A stretch of DNA of 64,000 bases from Cordylochernes scorpioides (GCA_030710605.1 CP092870.1:51535921-51599920), one strand, 5' to 3'; positions 11,380 through 22,439 are shown, counted from the first letter of the stretch. The notes: generated from the sequence alone by a model not told the origin. Translations and numbers: made by a program.

Positions 11380-11859
11380 ACCGATGGTAGCAGAGACTAG
11401 TTGGTACACACTTGGCAGTGGCTGTCTCATTAAAAACACAAATGGCATTGAGAAAATAAACAGAAGAAACCAAGATTTTTGCTCAGTCTTCAGATCAGAA
11501 CTTATAGCCATCTATGAAGCCTTAAAATCCATCAGAAACACTAAACATCACGATATATGGATTCTTACTGATAGTAGAAGTGCCATACAACACTTGATTC
11601 ACACAGGGGAAATTGGAGACAAAGTAAGCAGGAACATAATTGGTTAACTCCAAAAACTCTCAAAAACCTCAAAAATTTACCTTCAATGGATACCCTCACA
11701 TGTTGGCATTGAAGGCAATGAAGCTGCTGATGCGCTAGCGAAAAAGGGAACAAAAGAACCCTTGCTACAGAAAAAAATCTTATTTTTAAAGATATAGAAC
11801 GGTATCCAAAACAAAAATAAAAAATAACTGGAGGATCCCACCTAAGCACAGTTGGTACA
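11380..11859 (+). pseudogene. Jockey-like LINE, RNase H domain
   Basis: ITIYTDGSRD opens the domain (D of the RNase H site), followed after a frameshift by FRSELIAIYEALKSI and WILTDSRSAIQHL, a stop at 11645, then YLQWIPSHVGIEGNEAADALAKKG. All catalytic blocks are present but in two frames. The frame runs into WRIPPKHSWY at 11859, where a second LINE is inserted; the rest is at 14988. Confidence 0.8.
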
Positions 11860-12388
11860 CCCTAGAAGCAGATGGCCACCCAGACATTTCGGTCTACAAG
11901 CCGGCATGCGAAGCATGCCATTCACTGCTATCCTGTTCAACTCATAAGTCAAGTAACGGTCTCCAAGCTAGTGCTTGGACATTGTACCTGGAAAAACTAT
12001 CTCTCAGACAACGTGTCTGGAAGGATTTCTATATCGGTGGCCTTAATCACAGAAAAATAGGAAACTATTTACTGTGTGCAGCGGGGACCGCGGGGAGGCG
12101 GCCCCCGGTCGACTCTGTTCACTCACAGCTGAGGAAAAGCTCAGGTGCCACGTCGTGGGCTTTCTCAAGAAGCTTGCTGTGATTTCTCAGCAGCTCACTC
12201 TCGATCGCATTCTCGCCCTCCTTCTCTCTTCCTGCACACCCACTACCCTTGGACAATCCAAGACGTAGTAGCGTGTATCCACATCCCTTTCTCCACAGAC
12301 GCAATCAGGATTGCCGTTAATTTTAAATCTGTGGAGACTCTTGGGGAAGGGCCCATGTCCCGAACTACCCTAATGAGTTTGTGGGACA

Positions 12389-13257
12389 TTACCTTACAGA
12401 GGTACTTGGTGTCGTTACCCAATTGAATATATATACCTCTCTCCCTTTCACACTGCTCCCCCATCTGTCCAACCATATGTCCTGGACGTGTCCCCTGATC
12501 CTCCTATACACTTCTTTCTTGGGCACTGGAGTCCTCACTAATCTACCTTTAAAGCATCCTGCCTTAGCGAGCCTGTCTGCGAACACATTACCTTCGATGA
12601 GGCTGTGTCCCCTAACCCAATGGAGCTCCGGAGCCCGCGTCATCATCTCCAGCTCCTGGATTATTTGATGCGCGAGTTGCCCTTTTTCCAGATTGATGGC
12701 GACGAGGGCCGACATACAATCTGAATAGAGGCGGTTCGGGCTGAAGTTCTTCTCGGCACACACCCTGAGGGTCTCCCTGATCGCAACCAGCTCGGCTGAA
12801 AAGACCAGTTCGTCCACTCTGAGTGTTAAGCTTTCTTGGAAGATCAGCTCTCCATTAGTGAAAATCACTACCCAGCTCCAGTATTGGTTCCAGACTTACT
12901 CCCAACAGTAAAAACCTTTATGCCAATCCCTGTCGGCCCTCCAGGACTCCAATTCCACTTTGGCAACCAATGCGGAGGCTTCTTTGGGTTCCTCTTCCAT
13001 TCCAGGGCACCCGCTTCAAGACCCAGGGCATCTTCCCCGTTCTTCCAGATCTTCTGTCTGATGGTCTCCTCCTCTAGTTTCAATCCCAGGGGAATAAGCC
13101 CAGCGAGGACCAATAAGGCCTCACTGCTGGTTGTGAGATATCTCTGTGATTCTGAGTGCCGCTGTCCTCTGCACTCTCTCTAGAGTTGTCGCCACCTTCT
13201 GATCCTTGTTTCGGCGCCACCAAGCCCTGGAAACATATAGCAGGATCTTAGCTCTGA
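12389..13257 (-). pseudogene. LINE RT thumb and RNase H
   Basis: Begins within RAKILLYVSRAWWRRNKDQ and RVQRTAALRIT (RT thumb). After frameshifts near 13120 and 12868 the RNase H domain reads FTNGELIFQESLTLRVDELVFSAELVAIRETL, LYSDCMSALVAINLEKGQ and LHWVRGHSLIEGNVFADRLAKAG. The first aspartate block is degraded. The preceding RT palm is deleted, so this could not act on its own. Confidence 0.75.
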
Positions 13258-14330
13258 TCTTCTTCGGGGGAGGAGGTTCTTTCACCTCCTCTGTAGGCGT
13301 CACTCTCGGTGGGTCCTCTTTTAGATCCAGCTGTCACCTAGGTCCTACTCTCTTCCTCTTTTGCTGAAGGCTTCTTAACCCTTTTATTTTTCTTTCTCTT
13401 CTTTTCCGCCATCACGCTGTTCGTAGTGTAAACAGGTTGTTTTGGGGGAGATGGCGGAACAGCTTTCTCGTCTCTAGTTGGTATTTGGACCGGGTCTCCC
13501 TCTACTTCAGGGGAGTAACTCCCGGCCTTGGCGGGCTCCTCCGTCTTCTCGTTTCGGGGCGTCTCTCGTCTAGGGAGGACTAAGGAAGCGTCATTGGGAA
13601 GACATACCTCGACCTTAGCTAGTTTCAGCGACTCTAAAAAAGCCACTGCCACTCCCCTCTCTATGCCATACTGCAGGGTGGTCGAACTGAGGATCTTTTC
13701 CTCCAGGTTCCCCTTCTCCATCCGCAAGAGCTCGAGCTCTTCAATAGCCGACCTATGTTTCTTGAGGAGCTTATCGAAGCATTGCTCGAGGATGTTCGGA
13801 TGAACATGTCCAATCTTCCTCCCTCGACGTATGGTGTCTAGGGAGTCCTGGAACGCCTTGGAAAGCTCCTTAAGCTCCGTGCACTTCTTCTGAGGTGTTA
13901 ATGCCTGATTTAGAAACTCATTCATTTCATTCAGGTCATTGATGTACCCTGCCTTGGTGGCATCCATCTCAGCCCCCGACTCCTCGACTATTGAGCCGAT
14001 TCTCGCCTCAGACGAAGGGTTAATTAACAGTAAAGGATCCACAGGGATCTCCATGTTGATGGTCCTGTTGAGGCGGATTTCAGGGGGGATGGACGATCCT
14101 TCCTATCCTCTCGCTCTGGGTATTCAGAGCTAGCTGTGCGGAAGGCACCTGAGCTCAAATCATTAGGTGTCCCTTTTCGCGGACTCAAGTGGGCACCCTG
14201 CCTATCCTCTCGAGTCGTGTCGACTCTCGCTGTGCGGAGGGTGCCTGCTTCCATAGGGGACTTCCCTGGGTCATTAGTGGGCGCGGCAGGGGAATTATAA
14301 GAAATATCCAACGAGGTATTATTGGGCATA
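13258..14330 (-). pseudogene. LINE ORF1 (Gag-like, coiled-coil)
   Basis: The largest open part (14054-13338, 238 aa) is rich in E, K and L with heptad-like runs (LNEMNEFLNQALTPQKKCTELKEL, given here only in part), and ends in a very basic tail KKRKKNKRVKKPS. Upstream in another frame (14329-14024) are two imperfect repeats containing LRTARVDTTREDRQG and FRTASSEYPEREDRK. A stop at 13338 and another frame (VTPTEEVKEPPPPKK) lead into the fusion with RT at about 13257. ORF1 would coat the RNA. No zinc knuckle remains. Confidence 0.55.
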
Positions 14331-14972
14331 CGCTCGGAGCCCGAGGGAATTTGAGCGTCCTCGGGCTTATCCTTGTCTTCAGGGTTTTTTCAAGAGGGAT
14401 GCATGAGAAGTTACTAGACCCAATAGGTCGAGCTGGCCCATCAGCTCTGACTAGGTCGTTCACTTCACGGCAAGAGGGATCTGCCTCCCACCCGTTCTCA
14501 GTCGCTACCTGAGCCTCATTGGTAATGTCAATCTTTATATTTTGTATTGGCATTATTGGGGAGGGGGTGTGACCTGTATCATAATGACAATAGGTCACGC
14601 AAGGCTGAACTGGGCATATCCGTCTTTCCAGACTTGTCAGACGAGCTGTCAGCTTTGGCCACGTTCTTGTTAGAAACGTGCTCATGGCGCACCACGGGAA
14701 GGTGCTTATCAGCATATGTAGGTAGCCGTCAAGCCTCCCTACTTTGCGTAATCTGCAACTGGACGTCACTCCTGTCACAGACCCCTATTAGCATCGCTAA
14801 CTCTTCCATTGAGTTCCACATTGGTCTGTCGTGATTAGTTAGCCCCTACCACCCTCTTTCAGGCAGCCAGGTACAGACCGCTACTATCCGCGAGTCGGGT
14901 GCCGAGAGCTGCAGATGCCAGGCACATAGTCCTACCCACTCTCCATGCGGTCAGAACTAGGGCCCCGGTCCC

Positions 14973-15241
14973 AGCACAGTTGGTACAGTGGAGTAGACCC
15001 AGGAGGAGCTCTGAACATCAGAAATAGACAACATCAAACGACACTTACAATATTTAGAATAGGCCATCTCAAGCCATTGAATATAGAAAATAACAACAAA
15101 ATCTACCCCACTTGCCCAAAATGTAGCTTGCAGCTCCAGAAGACATTGTGGCTTGCATTAGATGCACTAAACAGGACCTTTGGGAGAGGCCGCTGCTTAT
15201 CATAAAACAGCTCGAGGAGCATGAACTCATGGAATTCGTGT
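14973..15241 (+). pseudogene. Jockey-like LINE, C-terminal zinc-knuckle region
   Basis: Completes the first LINE: HSWYSGVDPGG, RQHQTTLTIFRIGHLKPLN, IYPTCPKCSLQLQ (CX2C of the C-terminal zinc knuckle), and in the next frame DIVACIRCTKQDLWERPLLI ending in HELMEFV and a stop at about 15234-15241. A frameshift lies near 15145. Such ends are typical of arthropod Jockey/I-like LINEs. Confidence 0.75.
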
Positions 15242-15620
15242 AAACTTTACACAAGGGGATAAGAAACAACAACAACAAATAATTTCTCTGATCGTATAAA
15301 CCCATTGTGTCAAGTCCTTTCTTTTTTAGTATGTTTTTGTTCTCTTTTTTAGTGCAGGGTTCATTCAGGTTAAGATTGATGATTGCATTTGATGGCAATG
15401 GGGTAGGAAATATTGGTTCTTCTTGAATTTGAAAGTCATTGTGTTTCATATTTATGCCCTTTATAATATTGTTGTCGTACTGAAGTGTTGAAGATCTTTT
15501 TAGTCTTTCTTTTTGTGTCCAGTTTAAATAGGTTCTATGGGATATGTTTTAGGTGTCTTTACCTTTAAAGATATTGGTGAATTTTATTGTTTTTATTTTG
15601 TCTTCTGCTTTCGAGTAGTT

Positions 15621-15912
15621 CTAGACCACATTCTCTCTGAATTTTTCATTGTTGGTGGATGAAACAGCACCAGTGATTATTTTGGCCGCTTTTGCTTCAA
15701 CACTTTCTAGTCTTCCTTTTAGTGATGAACTTGAGGGAGCCCAGACGAATGGAATATCGGCCTTATAAAGGTGATATATGTTGTTCTGAGAATTCTGGGT
15801 TTTGCTCCCCAATTTGTTCCACATAGCCTTCTCAGAATGTTTAGTTTTCTGGTAGCTCTATGTGAGGTGCTAATTATGTGTTCTGTAAATCGCAATTCCT
15901 CATCAATGACAA
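15621..15912 (-). pseudogene. third LINE, RT thumb
   Basis: IVIDEELRF followed by KLNILRRLC-type sequence, WNKLGSKTQNSQNNIYHLY, PFVWAPSSSSLKGRLESVEAKAAKIITGAV. This is the thumb of the RT seen upstream. One frameshift lies near 15820. Confidence 0.65.
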
Positions 15913-16190
15913 TTAAACTAATTTTATTGACATATTGTCAAAACATGCAAAGTGCATAGTCTGCACTATTTGAAAAAAGATAATATCCATTATATACACT
16001 ATGTACAATGAATATGGCGCCTCTGCCAGCGCTGCAGAGTTTGGTGGAGAATCGTCAGTGGGTCTCCAGCGACCCCACGCATTTTGCGATCTACGAAGAA
16101 TACGTAGATCGCGTACTTCTTCGCTGAGGAGATAGTGATGGCGTGGTCCTCGAGACAAACTGGAAAGATCCAAGACTGCAGTATCACACC
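15913..16190 (-). repeat. ~265-bp insertion in LINE RT
   Basis: The RT motif KYLGV is cut: KYLGVI is encoded at about 16190 and VIDEELRF at about 15910. The intervening segment is GC-richer at its right side, contains a hairpin (cgatctacg/cgtagatcg at about 16087-16113) and ends on the minus strand with ATGTCAATAAAATTAG, an AATAAA-like signal. It reads like a short retroposon; the family is unknown. Confidence 0.45.
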
Positions 16191-16194
16191 TAGG

Positions 16195-16475
16195 TATTTT
16201 GTATTTCTATTTTTTTAATTATTTGGTTGTTTATGCTTATTTTGGGGTTATATTTATGCCTTTTTCCTTGTCAGTGGAGAAAACGCATAGATTTGTTTTT
16301 ATTGGGTTTATGGTCATTTGGAGTTCCACTGCCCACTTCTCCAGTCCTCTCATTGATGTGTTCAGTATTTTTTTCTGATTGTTCTATACTGCTACTTGTG
16401 TGCCATATGGCTATATCATCTGCATAGCAGGCAACCTTTGTGTCTTCATTGAGGTAAGGATGAATGTCGTTAATA
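16195..16475 (-). pseudogene. third LINE, RT catalytic part
   Basis: NDIHPYLNEDTKVACYADDIAIWHTSSS contains the YADD catalytic box (quoted only in part, 16460-16380), followed by IKKIEIQNTKYLGVI after a frame change. It continues directly from the palm fragment on the other side of the mariner insertion. Confidence 0.75.
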
Positions 16476-17798
16476 CAAGGTATGTCCCATAAGTTCCCGG
16501 ACTGGGTCCATAAAAAAAAGGTAAGATTTTTTCAAAATTTTTTTGTTAAAACTTTTCAAAGTAATCCCCCCTTGCTTCAACGCACCAGCGCCATCGTTTC
16601 TCCCAATTGTCGAAACAGTTTTTATAGGCCTCTTTTGGAATGCTCTTCAATGCCAGCAGCGATTTTTCTATTATGTCTTCCCTGGTGTCAAAATGTCTTC
16701 CTTTTAGAACTCCTTTGAGTTTGGGGAACAGGAAAAAGTCATTTGGTGCGATGTCTGGGGAATAGGGTGGTTGAGGTAGGATTTCTGTCCCGTTTTTCGC
16801 CAAAAAGCTCGTCACCAAGTGCGCTGTGTGAGGGCGGGCATTGTCATGGTGTAGGATCCAGTCACCATTAATCTATTTTTCTGGCCTTTTTTTTCGAATC
16901 GCTTCCCTTAGACGGCGAAGAATGCTCAAATACATTTCCTTAATAACTGTTTGGCCTGCAGGAAGATACTCGTGATGAACAATGCCCTTGTTATCCAAAA
17001 AAGCGACCAGCAACACCTTGTTTCTGGATTTCAATATCCTGGATTTTTTGGGTCTAGGCTCACCCTGACCTCTCCACTCGGCAGATTGACGCTTGGTTTC
17101 AGGGTCATAGCCATAGACCCATGTCTCGTCGCCTGTGATTATCTTGTCTTTCCATTCCGGATCCGTTCTTGTCATTTCCAGCATGTCCTCACAGGTTGCA
17201 AGCCGACACAGTTTTTGCTCATCAGTGAGGAATCTTGGGATGAATTTTGCAGGAGTCTTTTTGAGCCTCAAATCTTCGGTTACAATCCTTCCAATCGTTG
17301 TTTTAGAGATGCCTGTGTCTTGCTCTAGCTCCAGCAAAGTGGTTCGAGGATTTTATTTTATCAAATCGGTGATTTTTTGCACATTTTCATCAGTCCTTTC
17401 AAATGTTGGGCGTCATTGACGAGGATCATCTTCAATAGAAATTCTGCCAGCTTTAAATCTAGAATGTCATCCAAAAACAGTTGTTATCTTTGGGGCGTTA
17501 TTGGGGAATGCTTTATTAAGCATTTCAAAAGTGTCGGTTGCTGATATTTGAAGTTTCACACAAAATTCTATGCAAATCCTCTGCTTCAATTTTTGTTCCA
17601 TCGTAAAATCGCCGTAGCGCAAGGTGTAACCTTTAAATAAATTAGAATAACTTTGGCGCGCGCGCGCACGTACCGCCTCGATTTTGGTACCACCATGTTG
17701 CCAGATATTTTTTCTATAATAAACTGTCAAATTTATTTACATTTTTCATTTATTTACTTTTTATGGACCCAGTCCGGGAACTTATGGGACATACCTAG
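16476..17798 (-). mobile_element. mariner element 1
   Basis: 1323 bp. Terminal inverted repeats start CAAGGTATGTCCCATAAG at the left and CTAGGTATGTCCCATAAG at the right (inverted), and extend through GTTCCCGGACTGGGTCC. TA duplications lie at 16474-16475 and 17799-17800. The insertion cuts the third LINE after GVPQGSVLSPLLFLLY; removing the element and one TA restores an open frame into NDIHPYL. Confidence 0.9.
16546..17601 (-). pseudogene. mariner transposase 1 (DD34D)
   Basis: Starts at MEQKLKQRICIEFCVKL (HTH domain) and ends GDYFEKF, about 352 codons, the usual mariner length. Blocks: HSRFKAGRISIEDDPRQ, ISKTTIGRIV, IITGDETWVYGYDPETK (first D), HHDNARPHTAH (second D), PYSPDIAPNDFFLFPKLK (third D; 34 residues between the last two). 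Stops interrupt it at about 17415, 17357 and 16870, so it is inactive. It would cut and paste the element at TA sites. Confidence 0.88.
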
Positions 17799-17800
17799 TA

Positions 17801-18290
17801 TATAGCAGGAAGAGTAGAGGACTGAGCACAGATCCCTGAGGTACACCAGCCCATGTTCTTCGGTCCTTGGAAAATTATCCATTGACCCGAACCTTTATCC
17901 TTCTTCCCCTTAAGAAGTCTGCAATCCAGATTAAGGTTTTGCTCTTACTATGATGTTGTGCAGCCTTTCAAGTAATTTCTCCCTCCACACTCCATCAAAA
18001 GCTGAGGTCATATCCAGGAATACGGCCGTTGTCTTTTTTGGCGGTTTTTCCTGGAAAGAATCTATTATTGATTGGCAGAAGTAGAACAGTTAATCAGTTG
18101 TACAGTGGCCGGATCTATAGGCAGTTTGGTAGAAGTTTATTTTATTATTGTTAGTGAGCCAGACTATGAGCCTAGAGTGGATAATTCGTTCTGTTATTTT
18201 ACAAAGTAAGCTGGTGAGAGCAATTGGCCGATAGTTCTTGTATTCCTTGGCATCTTTGTTTGGTTTCAGTATTGGCACTTATATGTTCAG
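17801..18290 (-). pseudogene. third LINE, RT palm
   Basis: MPILKPNKDAKEYKNYRPIA, LLCKITERIIHSRL, YRSGHCTTDQL, then TAVFLDMTSAFDGVW (catalytic D) and GVPQGSVLSPLLFLLY up to the mariner insertion. A stop or frameshift near 17930 breaks the frame between the last two blocks. Confidence 0.8.
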
Positions 18291-18634
18291 TATTCGTAGG
18301 AGTTGATTTTTAGCTTTGTCTCCAAAGTGTTTAACCATTTGACCAAAGAATATATCATCTCCTGGTGACCTCTTGGATCTAACTTGATGAGTTTAGCTCT
18401 TTAAGCGTGAAGTCTCTCGAGAAAATATATTGTTGATGGTAGTTTCTTGCTTGTTTAACTAACTTGTTTATATTATTTTTTAGAGTCCTGTCTTCATTCG
18501 TGTATTTGAGTCTGGAAGTGCTTGAAAGATATTCAGCAATTATGTCAGCCATCTGTTTGTTCTCGTTCTCGCTGTTCTATTCATATCGGTTTGAGTATTG
18601 GAGGATTGGTGTTGATTTTGATTGTTTTCTAAAA

Positions 18635-19290
18635 CTAATTATATTCCAGTGTTGGCTGTCCTTTCTTGGATTCCTTTTTTCGCAGAATTCTACCATTTTT
18701 ATTGTTTACATATCCAAATTTCTTGTTATTTTGTGCATTGCCTCGATGTTGTGGTCCTCCCCCTACCCAGTAAGTTATCCACAGGTCTTTACGTCTCCTT
18801 CTAGGTATCGATGCTTTTGCAGCTTTGGATATGTTTGAAGAGAATTTTTCCAAGTTTTTATTAAGCGTTCTGTAATTCAATTCTTCGTTGCACGGTTCTT
18901 CAAGCTTTTCTGTGAATTTTTTCAAGTCGGCTTTCCTAAAGTTCCATGTTCTTTTATTCTGTTGGACATTCTCAACTTTGAAGTTTAGGGTTGTTAAAAT
19001 TGGTCTGTGGTCACTCATTGCACCTCTCAGGATTTTCCATTGTGTTGTGGGTGCGATGTTGTAATTTATCGCTGTGATATCTTTTGCGGATTCTGTGCCA
19101 GTGGAGTTGGATAGATAGGTGTTCTCTCTTTTATTTAACAGTGTAAGGTCGAGGTCTGTTAGCATGTCCTCAACCTGCTGAGCTTTGTTATCCTGGACAG
19201 GTTATCCCCAAGTTGAACTTTTGGCGGTAAAATCGCCGAGTATGATAGTGATATCCGAAGACGCTTCACATGATGTCTCTATTGTGTGTA
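18635..19290 (-). pseudogene. third LINE, endonuclease C-terminus and linker
   Basis: ITIILGDFTAKSSTWG, a stop, then one open frame of 176 aa beginning MLTDLDLTLLN with GAMSDHRPILTTLNF (the SDH block of the endonuclease) and a lysine-rich linker ending KKESKKGQP. The start of the domain (QE block) is missing. Confidence 0.75.
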
Positions 19291-19885
19291 CACATATAAA
19301 ATTCAAAGATATAACGAGCTGAAAGTTGGCGATTTTGAGATGCGTCAAGAATTCGCTGCATGGGTTTTCCGGCAAATTGATATTGATGAAAACTGGCTGT
19401 CAATGTTCTGTGGACAGATGATGCTCACCTTTCTCTAAACGGAGAATTTAAAATTCAAAATAGCCGCACTTGGGCAACAGAAAACCCTAGGATTTTTACT
19501 GAAATGCCACTTCATCAGCCCAGAGTTACAGTTTTGTGTGGGTTCACTTCTTATTTTATTATTGGGCCATTTTTCTTTGGAAAAATCAATGGAAGAACTT
19601 TTAAAACCGTTTTTGTAACTGGTGAACGTTAACTTCAACTTTTGAGGGGAAAGGGTTTTGCATATTGCAGGGCAGACAAGCACTAAGCGAAATAACATTC
19701 ATGAAAGATGGAGGACCTCCTCAAATCTCCCGAGGTGCCAAACAATTGCTGAAGGATACGTTTGGTGAAAATCGTGTGATATAAGTCGCCACTTTATATA
19801 CCAGTGGCCCCAAAGATCACACCAGACCTAACGCCTTACGATTTTTGGTTATGGGCGTACATTAAATCCATTAAATCGTAAGTTT
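19291..19885 (+). pseudogene. Tc1/mariner-superfamily transposase relic
   Basis: MRQEFAAWVFRQIDIDENW then, after a +1 shift, WTDDAHLSLNGEFKIQNSRT (first D), LHQPRVTVLCGF, FIIGPFFF, a stop at 19630, EITFMKDGGPPQISRGAKQL (second D of the QDGAPPH block), LLKDTFGENRVI, and TPYDFWLWAY (third D). This is the arthropod transposase type with PPRSPDLTPCDFW at the end. The N-terminal DNA-binding part and terminal repeats are not visible here. Confidence 0.7.
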
Positions 19886-19982
19886 ATTGATACTGGCCTA
19901 CCACATTGGCCATGTTGAAGGCTTCTATCAGATGGCACGTTTTATCAATTTCAACAGATATGTTATTTAATATAAAATGAAA

Positions 19983-20080
19983 GAATTTAAAAGCACGAAT
20001 GTTTCTTTTATACATAATACAAACTTCTACTGCCCTCACTGCGATGAAAAATATATATTGGGAGGGCTTGGCTCATCAAT
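19983..20080 (+). repeat. half of a foldback MITE
   Basis: From 'aaaagcacgaatg' to 'gggagggcttggctcatca' it matches one arm of the MITE at 35034-35246. The matching second arm is not evident downstream. Confidence 0.55.
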
Positions 20081-21186
20081 GTTATTTAATGTTGTCCAAT
20101 CTGTCATCTATCGTCTGCAGGCGGTGTTTGAAAATGAAGGGCGCCACATTTAGCAATAATTGTAACCTAAATACAAGAAGGAAGGCAGTTACCTCCTGTG
20201 TTATATAAGCTGCCATGTATTATATTAGTTACCAATATTTTGCAGCTCTTTGTGTAGGGTTATGGGGATAATAAATGCTGTCCTCACATCTTTATGAACA
20301 GTAATTTTTTGTTTGTCATTTTCTCACATCTTATATTATGTCGTGCAGACCAAAGTGTTATAACTTCTCGAATAATACTGGTATACACAATATCACCCCT
20401 TATGTTTAGTTTTTCGCTTTTCGCTCATTAGAAGAAATAGCATAAGGAATATTTTCTGTACACCAATAACTTTAGAAATTTTGTGCAAAAAAATAATACA
20501 AAATGATTTTACTACCACGTTTTTCAACGCAAAAGGTCGATCTGAAAATGATTTTTATTTGGGGACACATTTTAAAAATTATGTACAGTATAATAAGCAA
20601 TAATAACATTTGACAAGCCCATAGGATATTTGGAATAAAGTACGACAAATATATTTTACCACTCCCCTCTATATTTCATTTGTTGGATCATGACTAATAT
20701 CCAGTTAAATAGTCAAGTGTCGTCAGTCAGTCAAGAAACTACACATTCCTTATAGCAAGAAATCCTATTAGTAGTGCCATTATAATTTTTGCTACTATAT
20801 TAACATTTCAAAAAATCGTGTATTGATATCAGCAGTGTTTTTCAAACATTCAATCTATTTCACAAAACCCCATCTAAAATATAAATATTTTTGCTACATG
20901 TATTAATTTGCATTTACCTATTTTACATATCTCTGATTGTATTTAAAATTCGTCAACCAATTATTCTACTTTTGGCGAAGTGGTGTTTTATTAATTTGTT
21001 ATTTGATATTATTAGGGTTCTTTCCTGGTATTAAAAAGGGAAAAATACGTGTCGATCATTTATATATTTCAATTTATCACACAATTTGGCTGCTTAATCT
21101 CTGATTCTGGTAGAGCGCCATCTAGCGAATAAAATTGTAACTAAAATCAATTTGGAATTTTTAATTATTTGCCATAAAAAATCCCA
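20081..21186. other. no recognisable gene
   Basis: AT-rich sequence without credible frames. The last part (21110-21140) has 'agcgccatctagcgaataaaa', which resembles the 'gcgccatct' block near the Penelope-type segments and may be a remnant of such a terminus. Confidence 0.4.
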
Positions 21187-21212
21187 TTGCATCCTTAACA
21201 CTGAATATAGAT

Positions 21213-22145
21213 ATGCAGATCACCTCAGATTTTCCATCCGATATCCGCCTTTGGCGTAGATACATAGATGATGTGTTCTGCATATGCACAAAAAGCCAGG
21301 TTGAAAATATCCTCTCTAAACTCATTAGTTACCATCCTGACCTTTCCTTCACCCATGAAACCGAAACCTACAACGCCCTCCCTTTCTTAGATTTCCTAAT
21401 CATTCGGACCCCAACCAGATACCACTCCACAGTACATTACAAGAACTCGTTCAGACCCAATTATATTCACTTCAACTCCTTCTGCCCCCTAAGTCACAAA
21501 ATCAACACCGTCAAAACCCTGTCTAAACGAGTTCACACCCACTGTTCCACCTCTGATTTCAAAACCATGGAAACCAATAGAGTCATAACTAATCTCATAA
21601 AATTCCAATACCCGAAGTCTTTCATATTGCGCCATTTCCACAACCCCAACCACACCGCTTCCAACCCCGTATATAAATCCATATGTGTCCTCCCATATTT
21701 CCCCACTAGCTCCTCCATAGCCCGAGCCCTAAGCAAGTTTGGAGTCAGGACCCTGTACTCCAACTCTCCTAACATCAGCTCCCTCATTAGGAACCCAGAT
21801 ACGAAAAGCAATCGCCCATATAACCCATCTCTCTTGTCTGGCTGTGTCTACTCCATTCCCTGCGCTGACTGCGATGTTGTCTACGTTGGTGAGACGGGCA
21901 GGAGCGTAGGGACAAGACTCGAGGAACACAGAAAAAACATCTCCAGACAAGATGAGAAATCAGCCATATACCAACATATTCGAACCACCAACCACTCTTT
22001 CGACCTGGCCAATCCATCTGTGCACTATAGCCGCATACACAACAAGCAGCAGCGCCTCACCTTGGAAGCTCTCGTTTCCCAGGGCTTCCATGCCATCAAT
22101 AGACATATCGACCTCCCTGAATCCTACCAATCCCTGTTCCCATAG
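21213..22145 (+). CDS. Penelope RT C-terminus with GIY-YIG endonuclease (partial)
   Basis: 310 aa, no internal stop. Residues 10-20 hold RLWRRYIDDVFCIC (YxDD catalytic box); 55-65 hold LPFLDFLI (thumb, Penelope-specific); the middle linker has RHFHNPNHTA; residues 205-300 form the endonuclease with GCVYSIPCADCDVVYVGETG (GIY-YIG motif), RSVGTRLEEH (catalytic R and H) and YQHIRTTNHSFD. Full elements code for about 700-800 aa, so this is less than half. The first ATG is arbitrary: the frame is open a little upstream. The open state suggests a fairly young copy, but it cannot make a full polymerase. Confidence 0.85.
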   Translation: MQITSDFPSDIRLWRRYIDDVFCICTKSQVENILSKLISYHPDLSFTHETETYNALPFLDFLIIRTPTRYHSTVHYKNSFRPNYIHFNSFCPLSHKINTVKTLSKRVHTHCSTSDFKTMETNRVITNLIKFQYPKSFILRHFHNPNHTASNPVYKSICVLPYFPTSSSIARALSKFGVRTLYSNSPNISSLIRNPDTKSNRPYNPSLLSGCVYSIPCADCDVVYVGETGRSVGTRLEEHRKNISRQDEKSAIYQHIRTTNHSFDLANPSVHYSRIHNKQQRLTLEALVSQGFHAINRHIDLPESYQSLFP

Positions 22146-22411
22146 CCCTGTTTCCTCCATATGTGCGGATTCCCCCCCCCCTCCTCTCTCATAGACAGTA
22201 GAAGATATTACAGGCTAATATCTATTATCATACATGTCAATTTCTTCTGTCCATAATTTACTATTATGCTAATTATTCCTCCCGACTCTCTCTCTCTTTG
22301 CTTAGATATGCAAAATCCCTATAAAAAGTTTTTAAAATTTTAATTTTTTTTGAATATGTAAATAGTCCCATCATTATATAGTACCCGATGTGCCATTTGT
22401 TCACTTGTCTC

Positions 22412-22439
22412 CTGTAGAAGGGCCGGTCAGCCCGAAAGC
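22412..22439 (+). ncRNA. hammerhead-like hairpin in Penelope 3' region
   Basis: CTGTAGA, stem GGGC-CGGTCA-GCCC, then GAAAGC. The layout is that of a hammerhead core (CUGAUGA, stem II, GAAA) with two changes in the first box. The downstream cleavage site and helix I were not found, so it may be only a structured 3' signal. Confidence 0.35.

Larger units (their letters stand above)
11860..14972 (-). mobile_element. second LINE, internally deleted, inserted in the first
   Basis: The 15-bp sequence AGCACAGTTGGTACA occurs at 11845-11859 and 14973-14987 and flanks the insert: a target-site duplication of the length expected for LINEs. The insert is GC-richer than its host. Reading on the minus strand: 5' UTR (14972 to about 14780), ORF1 (about 14330-13258), directly fused to the RT thumb and RNase H (13257-12389), then a 3' UTR (12388-11860). 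The endonuclease and RT palm are missing. Confidence 0.82.
15260..19290 (-). mobile_element. third LINE (Jockey-like), minus strand
   Basis: Reading leftward from 19290: endonuclease (ILGDFTAKSSTWG, then MSDHRPILTTLNF), linker, RT palm (18278-17801), mariner insertion, RT continued (16475-16195), a ~265-bp foreign segment, and RT thumb (15912-15621), with a weakly coding tail to about 15260. The 5' end of the endonuclease is missing. All parts carry stops or frameshifts. Ends are approximate. Confidence 0.75.

Noticed and set aside
12060-12390. Short overlapping plus-strand frames at 11.9-12.7 kb
   Set aside because: They are shadows of the minus-strand LINE RNase H and its 3' UTR.
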